64,000 nt of DNA, taken from positions 1 through 64,000 of the forward strand of contig CAJURY010000008.1 of NCBI GenBank assembly GCA_910589155.1, written 5' to 3'. Shown here one piece after another: positions 50,894-59,437 of this stretch (within the stretch, counting starts at the first letter, position 1; each line of letters begins with the position of its first letter). This DNA comes from an uncultured Oscillospiraceae bacterium (GTDB lineage: Bacteria; Bacillota; Clostridia; Oscillospirales; Oscillospiraceae). A program made the position numbers and the translations under genes. Below the pieces are notes generated by a model. That model made no database searches and was not told the origin of the DNA. It saw only the letters and a list, made by a program, of their open reading frames with translations.

Positions 50894-52159
50894 ATGGATA
50901 GAATTGAACTTCTGCCCGGGATTTTTTTCCAGGCAGCCCAAACCACACGTTTCAAAACCGCCTGTTTCAGCCTTCATTTACTGCGTCCGCTGCGCAAGGA
51001 GGAAGCCGCAAAAAACGCGCTGCTTGCCAACGTGCTCATGCGCGGTACCGCTAAGCACCCCAATCTTCGCAGCATTTCCGCCATGCTGGATCATCTGTAC
51101 GGCGCAAGCGCCGGACCGCTGGTGCGAAAAAACGGCGAGGTGCAGACCTGCGGCTTTTTCATGAGCTTTGTGGAAGACCGCTTTGCGCTGGAAAAGGAGA
51201 AAATCCTCGCCGCCATGGTAGATTTTCTCCGGGAACTGCTTCTGGAGCCACTGACTGAAAACGACGCTTTCCCCGCGGATATTGTCGCGGGGGAAAAGCA
51301 AAATCTCATCAACATGATTGCCTCCGAGGTAAACGACAAGCGCGCTTACGCCGACCAGAAAATGCTGCGAGCCATGTTCGCAAACGACCCCGGCAACGTC
51401 TCCCGTCTGGGAGAAATAGAAGACGTGCAGGCCATTACCCCTGCGGCTCTGTTCGCCCACTTCCAGCACATTCTCGCCCATTCCAAAATTGAGATTTTTT
51501 ATGCTGGAAGTCAGTCGCCGGAGACTGTGGCCGGGCTTTTCGCCAACGCTCTGGCTGCGATTCCCAGGCAAACGCCGGACGAGGTGGTAATTCGCGGGTT
51601 CCAGCCTGTAGGCAAGCCGCAATATTTGGAAGAAACCATGGACGTCACACAGGGAAAGCTTTCCATGGGCTTTACCACCGAGTGCACTTGCCGGGATCCA
51701 GAATATCCGGCGCTGGTACTTTTTAACGCCGTATTTGGCGCAGGCGTGACCAGTAAGCTATTTATGAACGTCCGGGAAAAGCTGTCGCTTTGCTACTACG
51801 CCAGCTCCTCCCTGCTTTCATCCAAGGGCGTGATGGTAGTTTCCTCCGGAATTCAGACAGAAAACTATGAAACGGCGAAAGCGGAAATTCTGCGCCAGCT
51901 CACCGCATGCCAGAATGGAGAAATCACAGAAGATGAGCTGCTTTCGGCAAAAAAGGCGCTGTGCTCCAGTTTGGACGGCATCGGCGATTCTTTAAGCCGC
52001 ATGGAGGATTTTTGCAGCTTCCGCGTGCTTGCGCAATTCCCCATGTCCCCGGCGGCGTATAAGGCCGCTTTAGAAGCCGTCACCGTTGCCGAAATTGCCG
52101 CCGCCGCGCAAAAAGTGCGGTTGGATACCATTTTGCTTTTGAAGGGGGCTACCAAGTGA
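50894..52159 (+). CDS. yfmF: M16-like protein YfmF (EF-P modification-associated)
   Basis: 421 residues with the two-domain M16 fold but without an HxxEH zinc motif: the position reads SAMLDHLYGA. It therefore resembles the inactive partner of an M16 heterodimer. C-terminal signatures include VFGAGVTSKLFMNVREKLSLCYYASSS. B. subtilis ymfF/ymfH-type genes have been linked to finishing the EF-P Lys32 aminopentanol modification; annotation pipelines use YfmF/YfmH. Start ATG 50894. Overlaps yfmH by four bases. Confidence 0.82.
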   Translation: MDRIELLPGIFFQAAQTTRFKTACFSLHLLRPLRKEEAAKNALLANVLMRGTAKHPNLRSISAMLDHLYGASAGPLVRKNGEVQTCGFFMSFVEDRFALEKEKILAAMVDFLRELLLEPLTENDAFPADIVAGEKQNLINMIASEVNDKRAYADQKMLRAMFANDPGNVSRLGEIEDVQAITPAALFAHFQHILAHSKIEIFYAGSQSPETVAGLFANALAAIPRQTPDEVVIRGFQPVGKPQYLEETMDVTQGKLSMGFTTECTCRDPEYPALVLFNAVFGAGVTSKLFMNVREKLSLCYYASSSLLSSKGVMVVSSGIQTENYETAKAEILRQLTACQNGEITEDELLSAKKALCSSLDGIGDSLSRMEDFCSFRVLAQFPMSPAAYKAALEAVTVAEIAAAAQKVRLDTILLLKGATK

Positions 52160-53436
52160 AACAAACCTATTATGAAAAGCTGGACGAACGGGTTTTTGAG
52201 ACCAGACTGCCCAATGGATTGGCCGTTTTTGTTCTGCCAAAAAAAGGGTTTTCCCAAAAATGCGCCTATTTCGTCACCAATTACGGTTCTATCGACACCA
52301 AATTTACCCAAGACGGCAAAAAAATCGAAACGCCAGCCGGAGTCGCCCATTATCTGGAACATAAAATGTTCGATCTTCCCGGTCGGGATGTAATGGCGGA
52401 GTTTTCCGCCCTGGGCGCAAATCCCAACGCCTTTACCAGCTATCACCGCACCGCCTACTGCTTTAGCTGTACAGAGCATTTTGAAGCTTGTCTGGAGCTG
52501 CTTCTTACCTACGTTTCCACCCCTTATTTTACCCAGGAAAGCGTGGAAAAGGAGCGAGGTATCATCAATCAGGAAATTTTGATGTATGAAGACAGCGCGG
52601 ATTCCAAGGGCTACGAGGATTTGTTCGCCATGATGCTGCAAAACCATCCCGCAAAAACGCCCATCGCCGGTTCCGTGGAAAGCGTGGCGGAAATTACCGC
52701 CCAGACCCTTTACGACTGTTTTACCGCTTTCTACCAGCCCACCAATATGGCGCTTTGCGTAGTGGGAGACGTTGACCCGGCGGCTGTTGCTGAAACCGCC
52801 TTACGTCTGCTGCCCCAGACTTCCGCGCCAGTCGCCCTGCGGGACTACGGCGAACCGGAACAGCTCACAAGCGGCGTGCGGGAATTTACCCGGGAAATGG
52901 ACGTTTCCATGCCCACCTTCCTTTTGGGCTTTAAATGTCCCGTGCCGGAAAACGGCGAAGCGCTGGCGCGTATGCGCATTGTGGGCGATCTGGCGGCGGA
53001 AGCGCTTTTAGGCGAATCCTCCGCGCTGTATCTCCGGCTTTACGATGAAGCGCTCATTGACGGATCCTTTGGCGGAGGTTTTGAGGATCTGCCCGGCGCA
53101 GCCATGTTCACCTGCGGCGGGGACAGTCCCAAGCCCTTTGCGGTACGGGACGCAATTTTAGCGGAAGCCCGGCGGCTTGCCAACGAAGGCATTGAGAAAG
53201 AAACCTTTGAAGCCTTGAAAAAATCCGCCATGGGCCGCCGCATTCGCAGCCTGGACAATTTCGATGGCGTTTGCTTCCGGCTTTGCGAAAGTTATTTTGA
53301 AGGAATTTCCTATTTGGACTTTCCAGAAATTTACGCGTCTGTCACCCGGCAGGAGGCGGAAGCCTTCCTGCGGGAGAATCTGACCTTTGAACGCAGCAGT
53401 ACCGCTGTGATTTATCCAAGGAATTGGGAGGCATAA
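52156..53436 (+). CDS. yfmH: M16-family metallopeptidase YfmH (EF-P modification-associated)
   Basis: 426 residues. The inverted zinc motif HYLEH is in AGVAHYLEHKMFDLPG and the downstream Glu is in EKERGIINQEILMYED, so this subunit keeps catalytic residues that YfmF lacks. Start GTG 52156 overlaps the yfmF TGA. The pair is expected to act together, and efp with Lys32 is encoded at 1.3-1.9 kb. Followed two bases later by lgt. Confidence 0.86.
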   Translation: MKQTYYEKLDERVFETRLPNGLAVFVLPKKGFSQKCAYFVTNYGSIDTKFTQDGKKIETPAGVAHYLEHKMFDLPGRDVMAEFSALGANPNAFTSYHRTAYCFSCTEHFEACLELLLTYVSTPYFTQESVEKERGIINQEILMYEDSADSKGYEDLFAMMLQNHPAKTPIAGSVESVAEITAQTLYDCFTAFYQPTNMALCVVGDVDPAAVAETALRLLPQTSAPVALRDYGEPEQLTSGVREFTREMDVSMPTFLLGFKCPVPENGEALARMRIVGDLAAEALLGESSALYLRLYDEALIDGSFGGGFEDLPGAAMFTCGGDSPKPFAVRDAILAEARRLANEGIEKETFEALKKSAMGRRIRSLDNFDGVCFRLCESYFEGISYLDFPEIYASVTRQEAEAFLRENLTFERSSTAVIYPRNWEA

Positions 53437-53438
53437 TT

Positions 53439-54299
53439 ATGTACACTGAAATTTCATTTCCCGCTTTAGGCATTACACTAAATCCTTCCACCGGTTTTTC
53501 CGTTTTTGGAATAGAAATTCGGTGGTACGGCGTGATCATTGCCTTCGGATTGCTCTTGGCTGTAATTTATGCTATGCGGCGATGCAAGCAGTTCGGCTTT
53601 ACTCAGGACGATCTCATCGACGGTCTTTTGGTTACGCTGCCCATTGCAATCATCGGCGCAAGAATTTATTACTGCGCTTTTAACTGGTCTGTATTTGCAG
53701 ACAATCCCATTTCCGTTTTGTATATTCATCAAGGCGGCATCGCTATCTACGGCAGCATCATTGGCGCGGTGATTGGTATTCTCATCATTGCCAAATGGAA
53801 GAAGATCAACATATTTTCCATTTTGGATCTCACAAGCCTGGGCTTTCTCATCGGGCAGTTCGTGGGGCGATGGGGCAATTTCATGAACCGGGAAGCCTTT
53901 GGCGAGGAAACTGCAAGTTTTCTTCGCATGGGGCTTTTGAACCCGGAGACCGGGATTGTCACCTATTATCATCCCACCTTTCTCTATGAATCCCTCTGGA
54001 ATTTCGCAGGCTTTTTGATGTTGAACGCATATTACAAGCGCAGAAAGTTTGACGGCGAGGTTGCACTTCTATACACCGCCTGGTATGGTCTGGGCAGAGC
54101 TTTCATTGAAGGGCTGCGCACAGACAGTCTGTACATTGGCGCCACAGGCATTCGGGTCAGTCAGGTTCTGGCGGCGGTTTCCTGCGTCTTGGCAGTCGCA
54201 CTGCTGGTATGGCTGCGCTTTCTCAGAAAAAAGCCCTTGCCGGAGCTTTTTGTCAATCGCGCAGCAACACAGAAATCCACCGATTTGGAGAATCGCTAA
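53439..54299 (+). CDS. lgt: Prolipoprotein diacylglyceryl transferase
   Basis: 286 residues, seven membrane helices. The Lgt signature GRWGNFMNREAFG is intact, as are IRWYGVIIAFGLLLA and HPTFLYESLWN. It transfers diacylglycerol to lipobox cysteines of preprolipoproteins, which include the NAEG lipoproteins and the 55-kb lipoprotein in this window. Start ATG 53439 after GGAGG. Confidence 0.95.
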   Translation: MYTEISFPALGITLNPSTGFSVFGIEIRWYGVIIAFGLLLAVIYAMRRCKQFGFTQDDLIDGLLVTLPIAIIGARIYYCAFNWSVFADNPISVLYIHQGGIAIYGSIIGAVIGILIIAKWKKINIFSILDLTSLGFLIGQFVGRWGNFMNREAFGEETASFLRMGLLNPETGIVTYYHPTFLYESLWNFAGFLMLNAYYKRRKFDGEVALLYTAWYGLGRAFIEGLRTDSLYIGATGIRVSQVLAAVSCVLAVALLVWLRFLRKKPLPELFVNRAATQKSTDLENR

Positions 54300-54345
54300 C
54301 TGGCCGTATACAGCATAGGATAAGCAGATAGAAAGGAGATTGCTT

Positions 54346-54690
54346 ATGTTTGATTTTGATTCCTTCAAGGAAAAGGCAGCAACCACCGCCAATACCGCTG
54401 CCGCCGCCGCGAAACGGTTGGCAGGCGCAGTGAAAACCAACGTTACCGTATACTCCGAGGAAGAACGGCTGAAAGGCGTTTATCAGGCGCTTGGGAAGCA
54501 GTTTTATCAATCCCAGACAAAAGGAATTGACATGGAAGCAGAAACTGTGGCTGATTTGTGCCGGCAAGCTACAGAAATTTTGCAACGCATTGATTCCCTT
54601 CGCGCACAGGAGGATGTTTCCGACCGTAAAACACATAAGGATACTTACACGGAAGAAACCATTACGAATTCTGATTTTGCTGACCTATGA
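54346..54690 (+). CDS. Small Ala-rich helical protein of unknown function
   Basis: 114 residues. Residues 8-35 are Ala/Lys/Thr-rich and helical (KAATTANTAAAAAKRLAGAV), then YSEEERLKGVYQALGKQFY and a charged second helix, suggesting a short coiled coil. No membrane segment. ATG 54346 with AAAGGAG seven bases before. Probably co-transcribed with lgt. I do not recognise it. Confidence 0.65.
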   Translation: MFDFDSFKEKAATTANTAAAAAKRLAGAVKTNVTVYSEEERLKGVYQALGKQFYQSQTKGIDMEAETVADLCRQATEILQRIDSLRAQEDVSDRKTHKDTYTEETITNSDFADL

Positions 54691-54745
54691 CAGCAAAGCG
54701 TTATAAGGGGCTTGCCAGCTAGCAGGAATCGATTTGCTGAACAGA

Positions 54746-54791
54746 CAGCCAGAGCATGGAAACACTCCCATGCTCTGGCTGCACTTTTTCT
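54746..54791 (+). terminator. Terminator of the yfmF-yfmH-lgt unit
   Basis: 14-bp stem CAGCCAGAGCATGG (54746-54759) / CCATGCTCTGGCTG (54768-54781), then CACTTTTTC. Confidence 0.9.
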
Positions 54792-54871
54792 TACAAAACA
54801 CCTGTCGGATTCTTTAGCCGCCCTGTATAAATGGGCAAATCCCACAAAATACAATTATTTCATTCAATACA

Positions 54872-54910
54872 TATGAAAAAATTCCCAAGCGCAAAAGCAC
54901 TTGGGAATTT
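54872..54910 (-). terminator. Terminator of tRNA-Gly
   Basis: AAATTCCCAAG (54879-54889) pairs with CTTGGGAATTT (54900-54910), followed by a T-run on the minus strand, abutting the tRNA 3' end. Confidence 0.85.
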
Positions 54911-54985
54911 GGAGCGGGTGACGAGGCTCGAACTCGCTACCTCCACCTTGGCAAGGTGGCGCTCTACCGGATGAGCTACACCCGC
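54910..54985 (-). tRNA. tRNA-Gly (GCC)
   Basis: 76 nt with an encoded CCA end. Acceptor arm GCGGGTG/CACCCGC, anticodon stem CCACC/GGTGG around loop TTGCCAA, so the anticodon is GCC, and T-loop GTTCGAGCC. Decodes GGC/GGU. Confidence 0.97.
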
Positions 54986-54998
54986 ATCAGCAGGATTT

Positions 54999-55026
54999 AT
55001 TATAGCACATCCTGCAAATTTGTCAA
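54999..55026 (-). promoter_or_regulatory. Promoter of tRNA-Gly
   Basis: TTGACA (55021-55026) and TATAAT (54999-55004), minus strand, 16-bp spacer. Confidence 0.8.
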
Positions 55027-55055
55027 GCCTTTATTTACATTTCCTTGAAAAATTT

Positions 55056-56279
55056 TCAAGGCTCAACAGGTTCCTCACTGGGCGTCTCGGGTTCCGTTGG
55101 TTGGGATTCTGTCGGCAATTCTGGTTCTGTCGGCTCCGTGTCTGGCGGCTGCGTACCTTGCGTTGGTTCTATCGCCGTGCCGGTTGGTTCCTCCGGCTCC
55201 TCCGGGCCGCAGTTTGGATAATTCTCCCGCTGCCAGGTATATTCCTGCATATCCGCATCCGCCCGGTAATTTAGAAAATCCAGTTCCAAATCTCCACACA
55301 AGTCCACATAATAATACACATCCTCCACGCGCACCAGATTCCAAAACCACCTTTCCTCCTGCCGCGTACCGCTGACTACCTGACATTCCAGCCCGGAATC
55401 CTTGCAAAGCGTCTCAAAAACCCTGGCAAACGCCTCGCTGTCTCCCCGCCCTTGGCAAAGCAAGTCGTAAAACGGCGTAACAGAGCGCTCCTGCTGATAA
55501 GCAAACCGTTCTTTTAGAAAGGCATACAGCCGCTGGAAGCGCACGCTTTCGCTGGAATCGCTGCTGGCATAGCCTTTTGCAGAATTTAAAATCGTCTGCA
55601 CCTGCTCTCGCATAGAGGCCATGCGCTCCGGCGTGGTTTCATAATGGAACTGAAACTCCATCACCCGCACCTTGCCCGTCTGGGGATAAACATTTACCCA
55701 AACCCGCGGCTTTTCCATGATCATTTCTGGATGCTCTGTGCAATATTGAGAAACGTAATTCAAAAAATTGGTATTTTCAAAGCTGGAGACCTGCAAAACA
55801 AGGTTATTTGAAAATCGATTTAATGCGTCGCGGACTTGTTCCTGCGCCTGGGCAACGCCCCGCACAGAGCGAATCTGCTGAATCTCCTCCAGCGTATGTC
55901 TAAAATCCAAACGCACCTGGATGACTTGTTCTTCATTGTATTGGGTGCGCTCGTAGGCGATATTTTTTACTGCATAAGCGCCGATGGGATCAGAATACAC
56001 CACATAATCCACTGCCTGCTCCAAGTCCTGCTCCAGCCTGTCGCCATAGCTTCCAATTCCAATGAAGCCTTCCTCCTTGCCGCTGCCCACAAAGCCCAGC
56101 AGGATTGTCCGTAAATCCAGATAAGTTTCCGCCTGTTGCACTTGCGGCTCCGCCTCCGACTCGGAAGCGTACTGCTCATTGTGCGGCGCGACATAGACAT
56201 AGCTACCCTCAGACCACGCCGCGCAACCCGAAAGCGCGGCCAAAAACAGCAGAAATAGCAGGAGCAAGATTCGTTTCAT
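55056..56279 (-). CDS. Lipoprotein with a degenerate transglutaminase-like domain
   Basis: 407 residues. Lipobox LSGC with Cys19. Residues about 60-250 are unrecognised (helical, charged). About 265-345 match the transglutaminase-like fold (LLCQGRGDSEAFARVFETL, VVSGTRQEERWFWNLV, YYYVDLCGD), but the catalytic Cys is replaced by Ser (GDS) and the His of the usual HAWN is Phe (RWFWN). The fold probably serves binding, not catalysis. The last 55 residues are Pro/Thr/Glu-rich and wall-spanning in character. 12 bases after yitT, so likely the last gene of the parE-parC-yitT unit. Confidence 0.72.
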   Translation of the reverse strand: MKRILLLLFLLFLAALSGCAAWSEGSYVYVAPHNEQYASESEAEPQVQQAETYLDLRTILLGFVGSGKEEGFIGIGSYGDRLEQDLEQAVDYVVYSDPIGAYAVKNIAYERTQYNEEQVIQVRLDFRHTLEEIQQIRSVRGVAQAQEQVRDALNRFSNNLVLQVSSFENTNFLNYVSQYCTEHPEMIMEKPRVWVNVYPQTGKVRVMEFQFHYETTPERMASMREQVQTILNSAKGYASSDSSESVRFQRLYAFLKERFAYQQERSVTPFYDLLCQGRGDSEAFARVFETLCKDSGLECQVVSGTRQEERWFWNLVRVEDVYYYVDLCGDLELDFLNYRADADMQEYTWQRENYPNCGPEEPEEPTGTAIEPTQGTQPPDTEPTEPELPTESQPTEPETPSEEPVEP

Positions 56280-56291
56280 CGTTTTCCTTCC

Positions 56292-57155
56292 TTACAGGGC
56301 GTCCTTACTGTATCTGGAGAAGCCGTCGCCCAAAACCTGATGGCTCTCCTGCAAAATAATAAAAGCGTTGGGGTCGATCCCCACCACCAGTTCCTTCAAC
56401 TCCGCAAGCTGCTGCTTTTTCACCGCAGTCAACAAAACCTTGGTATCTTTGTGGCTGTAGGTTCCCTGGCCGTAAAGGAAGGTAGAACCGCGATCCAGCT
56501 TTTGCCCCACCAGCACCGCGATCTCTTCCGTTTTTTCGGAGATAATCAGCGCCACTCTGGAATAGTCGAAGCTGTAAACCACAGCGTCTACTACTTGGGA
56601 ACAGGCCACCAGCGTAATGCCGCAGTACAAAATATTGGAAAAATCCCGGAAGGTAATGCCTGTCAAAAGCGCCACAACCACGTCAAAGCTTAAAACAATT
56701 TTTCCAATGGGGATATTGCGATAACGCTTTTTCAAAAGCCGCACAATAATATCTGAACCGCCAGTGGACGCACCTGCCAGAAACACCAGCCCTGCGCCGG
56801 CGCCGCAGAGGATACCGCCATACAGCGCCCCCAAAAACGGCTCTGTTTCAATGGGCGGCACGTGGGTGAACACACTCAGGAAAAAGGATAGTCCGGCAGA
56901 GCCAATCAAGGAGCCGAAGAAGAATTTTTTTCCGATGCTTCTCCATCCTACAATAAACAACGGAATATTCGCAATCAGCGTCACAGTACTCACTGTGCCC
57001 CATTTGGTCAGATGCACCAAAATCTGCGCAAGACCAGACAGACCGCCTGCATTGATGTTATGCGGCTCCAGAAACAGGTCAAACCCCAGTCCAAACAGCG
57101 CGCAGCCCCCCAGGATTTCCAGAACCCAAATGACCCAGTTTTTGTATTTTTTCAA
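56292..57155 (-). CDS. YitT-family membrane protein
   Basis: 287 residues: five to six membrane helices (about 8-190; NINAGGLSGLAQILVHLTK, AGASTGGSDIIVRLLKKRY) and a cytosolic DUF2179 domain at the C-terminus (ALIISEKTEEIAVLVGQKLDRGSTFLYGQGTY). Function not established. Start is TTG 57155 with AAAGGGG nine bases upstream; no ATG fits the first helix, and longer frames overlap parC. Confidence 0.85.
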   Translation of the reverse strand: MKKYKNWVIWVLEILGGCALFGLGFDLFLEPHNINAGGLSGLAQILVHLTKWGTVSTVTLIANIPLFIVGWRSIGKKFFFGSLIGSAGLSFFLSVFTHVPPIETEPFLGALYGGILCGAGAGLVFLAGASTGGSDIIVRLLKKRYRNIPIGKIVLSFDVVVALLTGITFRDFSNILYCGITLVACSQVVDAVVYSFDYSRVALIISEKTEEIAVLVGQKLDRGSTFLYGQGTYSHKDTKVLLTAVKKQQLAELKELVVGIDPNAFIILQESHQVLGDGFSRYSKDAL

Positions 57156-57181
57156 TGCGAAGATCCCCTTTCGGCAAGTTT

Positions 57182-59425
57182 TTAAATATCCAGCGCTACC
57201 TGTTTTTCTTCCATATCCTCCGGTTTTAAAATTGCGCCGGCGGCAGGAAGGGATTTGGCCCGATAGCGAACGCGGTTTGCAATCGCCGTACTTTCCAGCG
57301 GCGCGCCATAGGAAAGCTGGGCGTTTTTCCGCAAGGTCAAAACTCCCACGCCCTGGGCGCTTCTGGTAGTTTTTGGCGCAAGCTGCGCCGTGGAGAAAAC
57401 CAGCGCTCTGCCGTCGGAGGAATACACTGCGATTTCCTTCTCCTCCTCCAGAGCCAGCACGGAGCGCAGCGGACTTTTGTCCGAATATGCGCCGGTAAGC
57501 TTTTTCCGGTTGGACTTGGTGTCGTAGGCGGACATGGCAATTCGCGCGACCTTGCCGTTTTCGAAGAAAAACAGCATAAAGCCGCGATAATCCCCGGGCA
57601 AACACACATCCACAACCGTTTCCCCGGGCTCAAAGCCCAGCTTCGTGGGCAGATAGTCCCCCAACAGAGAGGATTTTCCGTCGTCAAAGTCGGAGCACCT
57701 CGCTTTGTACACCTGATAGCGGTCTGTAAAAACCAGAAGCTCCGACCGGTTGGAAGCTTCCTGGGAGAATTTCAGGCTGTCGCCTTCCTTGAACTTCTGC
57801 TCTCCGGACATCCGCAAGGACTGGGGGGTAATTTTCTTGAAATACCCCTCTTTGGACACAAAAACCGTCACCGGATAGTCCGGCAGTTCCTCCTCCGCTT
57901 CCTCCAGCGGCAAGGCTTCTTCCGCAACCAGCGTCGTTTTGCGGGGCTGGGCGTATTTTTTACTGACCTGCTCCAGTTCTCGAATGATAATCTGCTGCAC
58001 ACGGCTGCGACTGCCCAAGGTTTTTTCCAACTCCGCGATTTCCCGCTCCAAGTCGGCGGTTTCCGCCGTACGCTTTAGGATATACTCCCGGTTGATGTTG
58101 CGCAGCTTGATTTCCGCCACATACTCCGCCTGAATCTGGTCGATGCCAAATCCAATCATCAAGTTGGGCACAACTTCGCTTTCCAGCTCTGTCTGGCGGA
58201 TAATGGCAATGGCCTTGTCAATGTCCAGAAGAATTTTCTCCAGGCCTTTTAACAGATGCAGCTTTTCTTCTTTTTTCTTCTTCTGGTAAAACACCCGGCG
58301 CTTGACGCATTCCGTTCGCCAGGCAATCCATTCCTCCAGAATTTCTCCTACGCCCATCACCCGGGGCATCCCGGCAATGAGGATATTAAAATTGCAAGAG
58401 AAGGAATCCTGCAAGGTCGTCATGCGGAACAGCTTCTGCATGAGCTTTTCCGGTTCCGCGCCGCGCTTTAAGTCTATGGTTAATTTTAAGCCGGAAAGGT
58501 CGGTTTCATCCCGCATATCGGAAATTTCCCGAATTTTTCCAGCCTTAATGAGATCCGCAACCTTATCGATAATAGCTTCCGAGGTGGTGGTGTAGGGAAT
58601 TTCATAAATTTCAATGAGGTTGCCCTCCTTCATATGCCGCCACTTTGCCCGGAGCTTGAAGCTTCCACGGCCGGTTTTGTAAATTTCCGCCATTTCCGTC
58701 GGATTGTACAGCAGCTCGCCGCCGGTGGGAAAATCCGGCGCGGGCATAGTCTCTAATATAGAATGCTGGGGGTTGCGAATCAAGGCGATGGCGGTCTGGC
58801 ACACCTCCTGCAAATGAAAGCCGCAGATATTGCTGGCCATACTCACGGCAATGCCCTGATTGGCCGCTACCAGAATATTGGGAAACGTAGTGGGCAGCAG
58901 CGCAGGCTCTTTCATGGTGCCGTCGTAATTGTCCACCATTTCCACGGTTTCAAAATCTATGTCCCGGAAAAGCTCCGCGCAAATGGGATCCAGCTTTGCC
59001 TCCGTATACCGGGAAGCCGCCCAAGCCATATCTCTGGAATACACCTTGCCGAAGTTGCCCTTGGAATCCACCAGGGGGTGCAAAAGGGCGCCATAACCTC
59101 TGGACAGGCGCACCATGGTATCATAAATCGCCGCGTCGCCATGGGGATTCAATCGCATGGTCTGCCCCACAATGTTGGCGGACTTGGTTCTGCCCCCGGT
59201 TAAAAGCCCCATTTTGTACATGGTGTACAAAAGCTTCCGGTGACTGGGCTTAAAGCCGTCGATTTCGGGAATCGCGCGGGACACAATGACGCTCATGGCG
59301 TAGGGCATGTAGTTAATTTCCAGGGTCTCGGAAATGGGCTGCTCCGTGGTGGAACCCCGCAGCCCCACGACCCCCGCCGTATTTACTCGCTTTTTTTCAG
59401 TTGTATCTGTTTTCTTTTTTGCCAT
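57182..59425 (-). CDS. parC: Type II topoisomerase subunit A, divergent ParC/GyrA paralogue
   Basis: 747 residues. Breakage-reunion domain with the catalytic Tyr in WAASRYTEAKL and the quinolone region LNPHGDAAIYDTMVRLSR, where Ala occupies the usual Ser position. A coiled coil (about 390-500) and a beta-pinwheel C-terminal domain (about 530-730) follow; I see no GyrA-box. It is shorter than GyrA. Start ATG 59425 (AAAGGA eight bases before), 12 bases after the partner gene. Topoisomerase IV is the best name, but the pair is divergent. Confidence 0.85.
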   Translation of the reverse strand: MAKKKTDTTEKKRVNTAGVVGLRGSTTEQPISETLEINYMPYAMSVIVSRAIPEIDGFKPSHRKLLYTMYKMGLLTGGRTKSANIVGQTMRLNPHGDAAIYDTMVRLSRGYGALLHPLVDSKGNFGKVYSRDMAWAASRYTEAKLDPICAELFRDIDFETVEMVDNYDGTMKEPALLPTTFPNILVAANQGIAVSMASNICGFHLQEVCQTAIALIRNPQHSILETMPAPDFPTGGELLYNPTEMAEIYKTGRGSFKLRAKWRHMKEGNLIEIYEIPYTTTSEAIIDKVADLIKAGKIREISDMRDETDLSGLKLTIDLKRGAEPEKLMQKLFRMTTLQDSFSCNFNILIAGMPRVMGVGEILEEWIAWRTECVKRRVFYQKKKKEEKLHLLKGLEKILLDIDKAIAIIRQTELESEVVPNLMIGFGIDQIQAEYVAEIKLRNINREYILKRTAETADLEREIAELEKTLGSRSRVQQIIIRELEQVSKKYAQPRKTTLVAEEALPLEEAEEELPDYPVTVFVSKEGYFKKITPQSLRMSGEQKFKEGDSLKFSQEASNRSELLVFTDRYQVYKARCSDFDDGKSSLLGDYLPTKLGFEPGETVVDVCLPGDYRGFMLFFFENGKVARIAMSAYDTKSNRKKLTGAYSDKSPLRSVLALEEEKEIAVYSSDGRALVFSTAQLAPKTTRSAQGVGVLTLRKNAQLSYGAPLESTAIANRVRYRAKSLPAAGAILKPEDMEEKQVALDI

Positions 59426-59437
59426 TGTCACATTCCT

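Noticed and set aside
56292..57605. 437-codon form of the YitT gene
   Set aside because: The first 150 codons are antisense-like noise within parC; TTG 57155 fits the first membrane helix and has a ribosome site.
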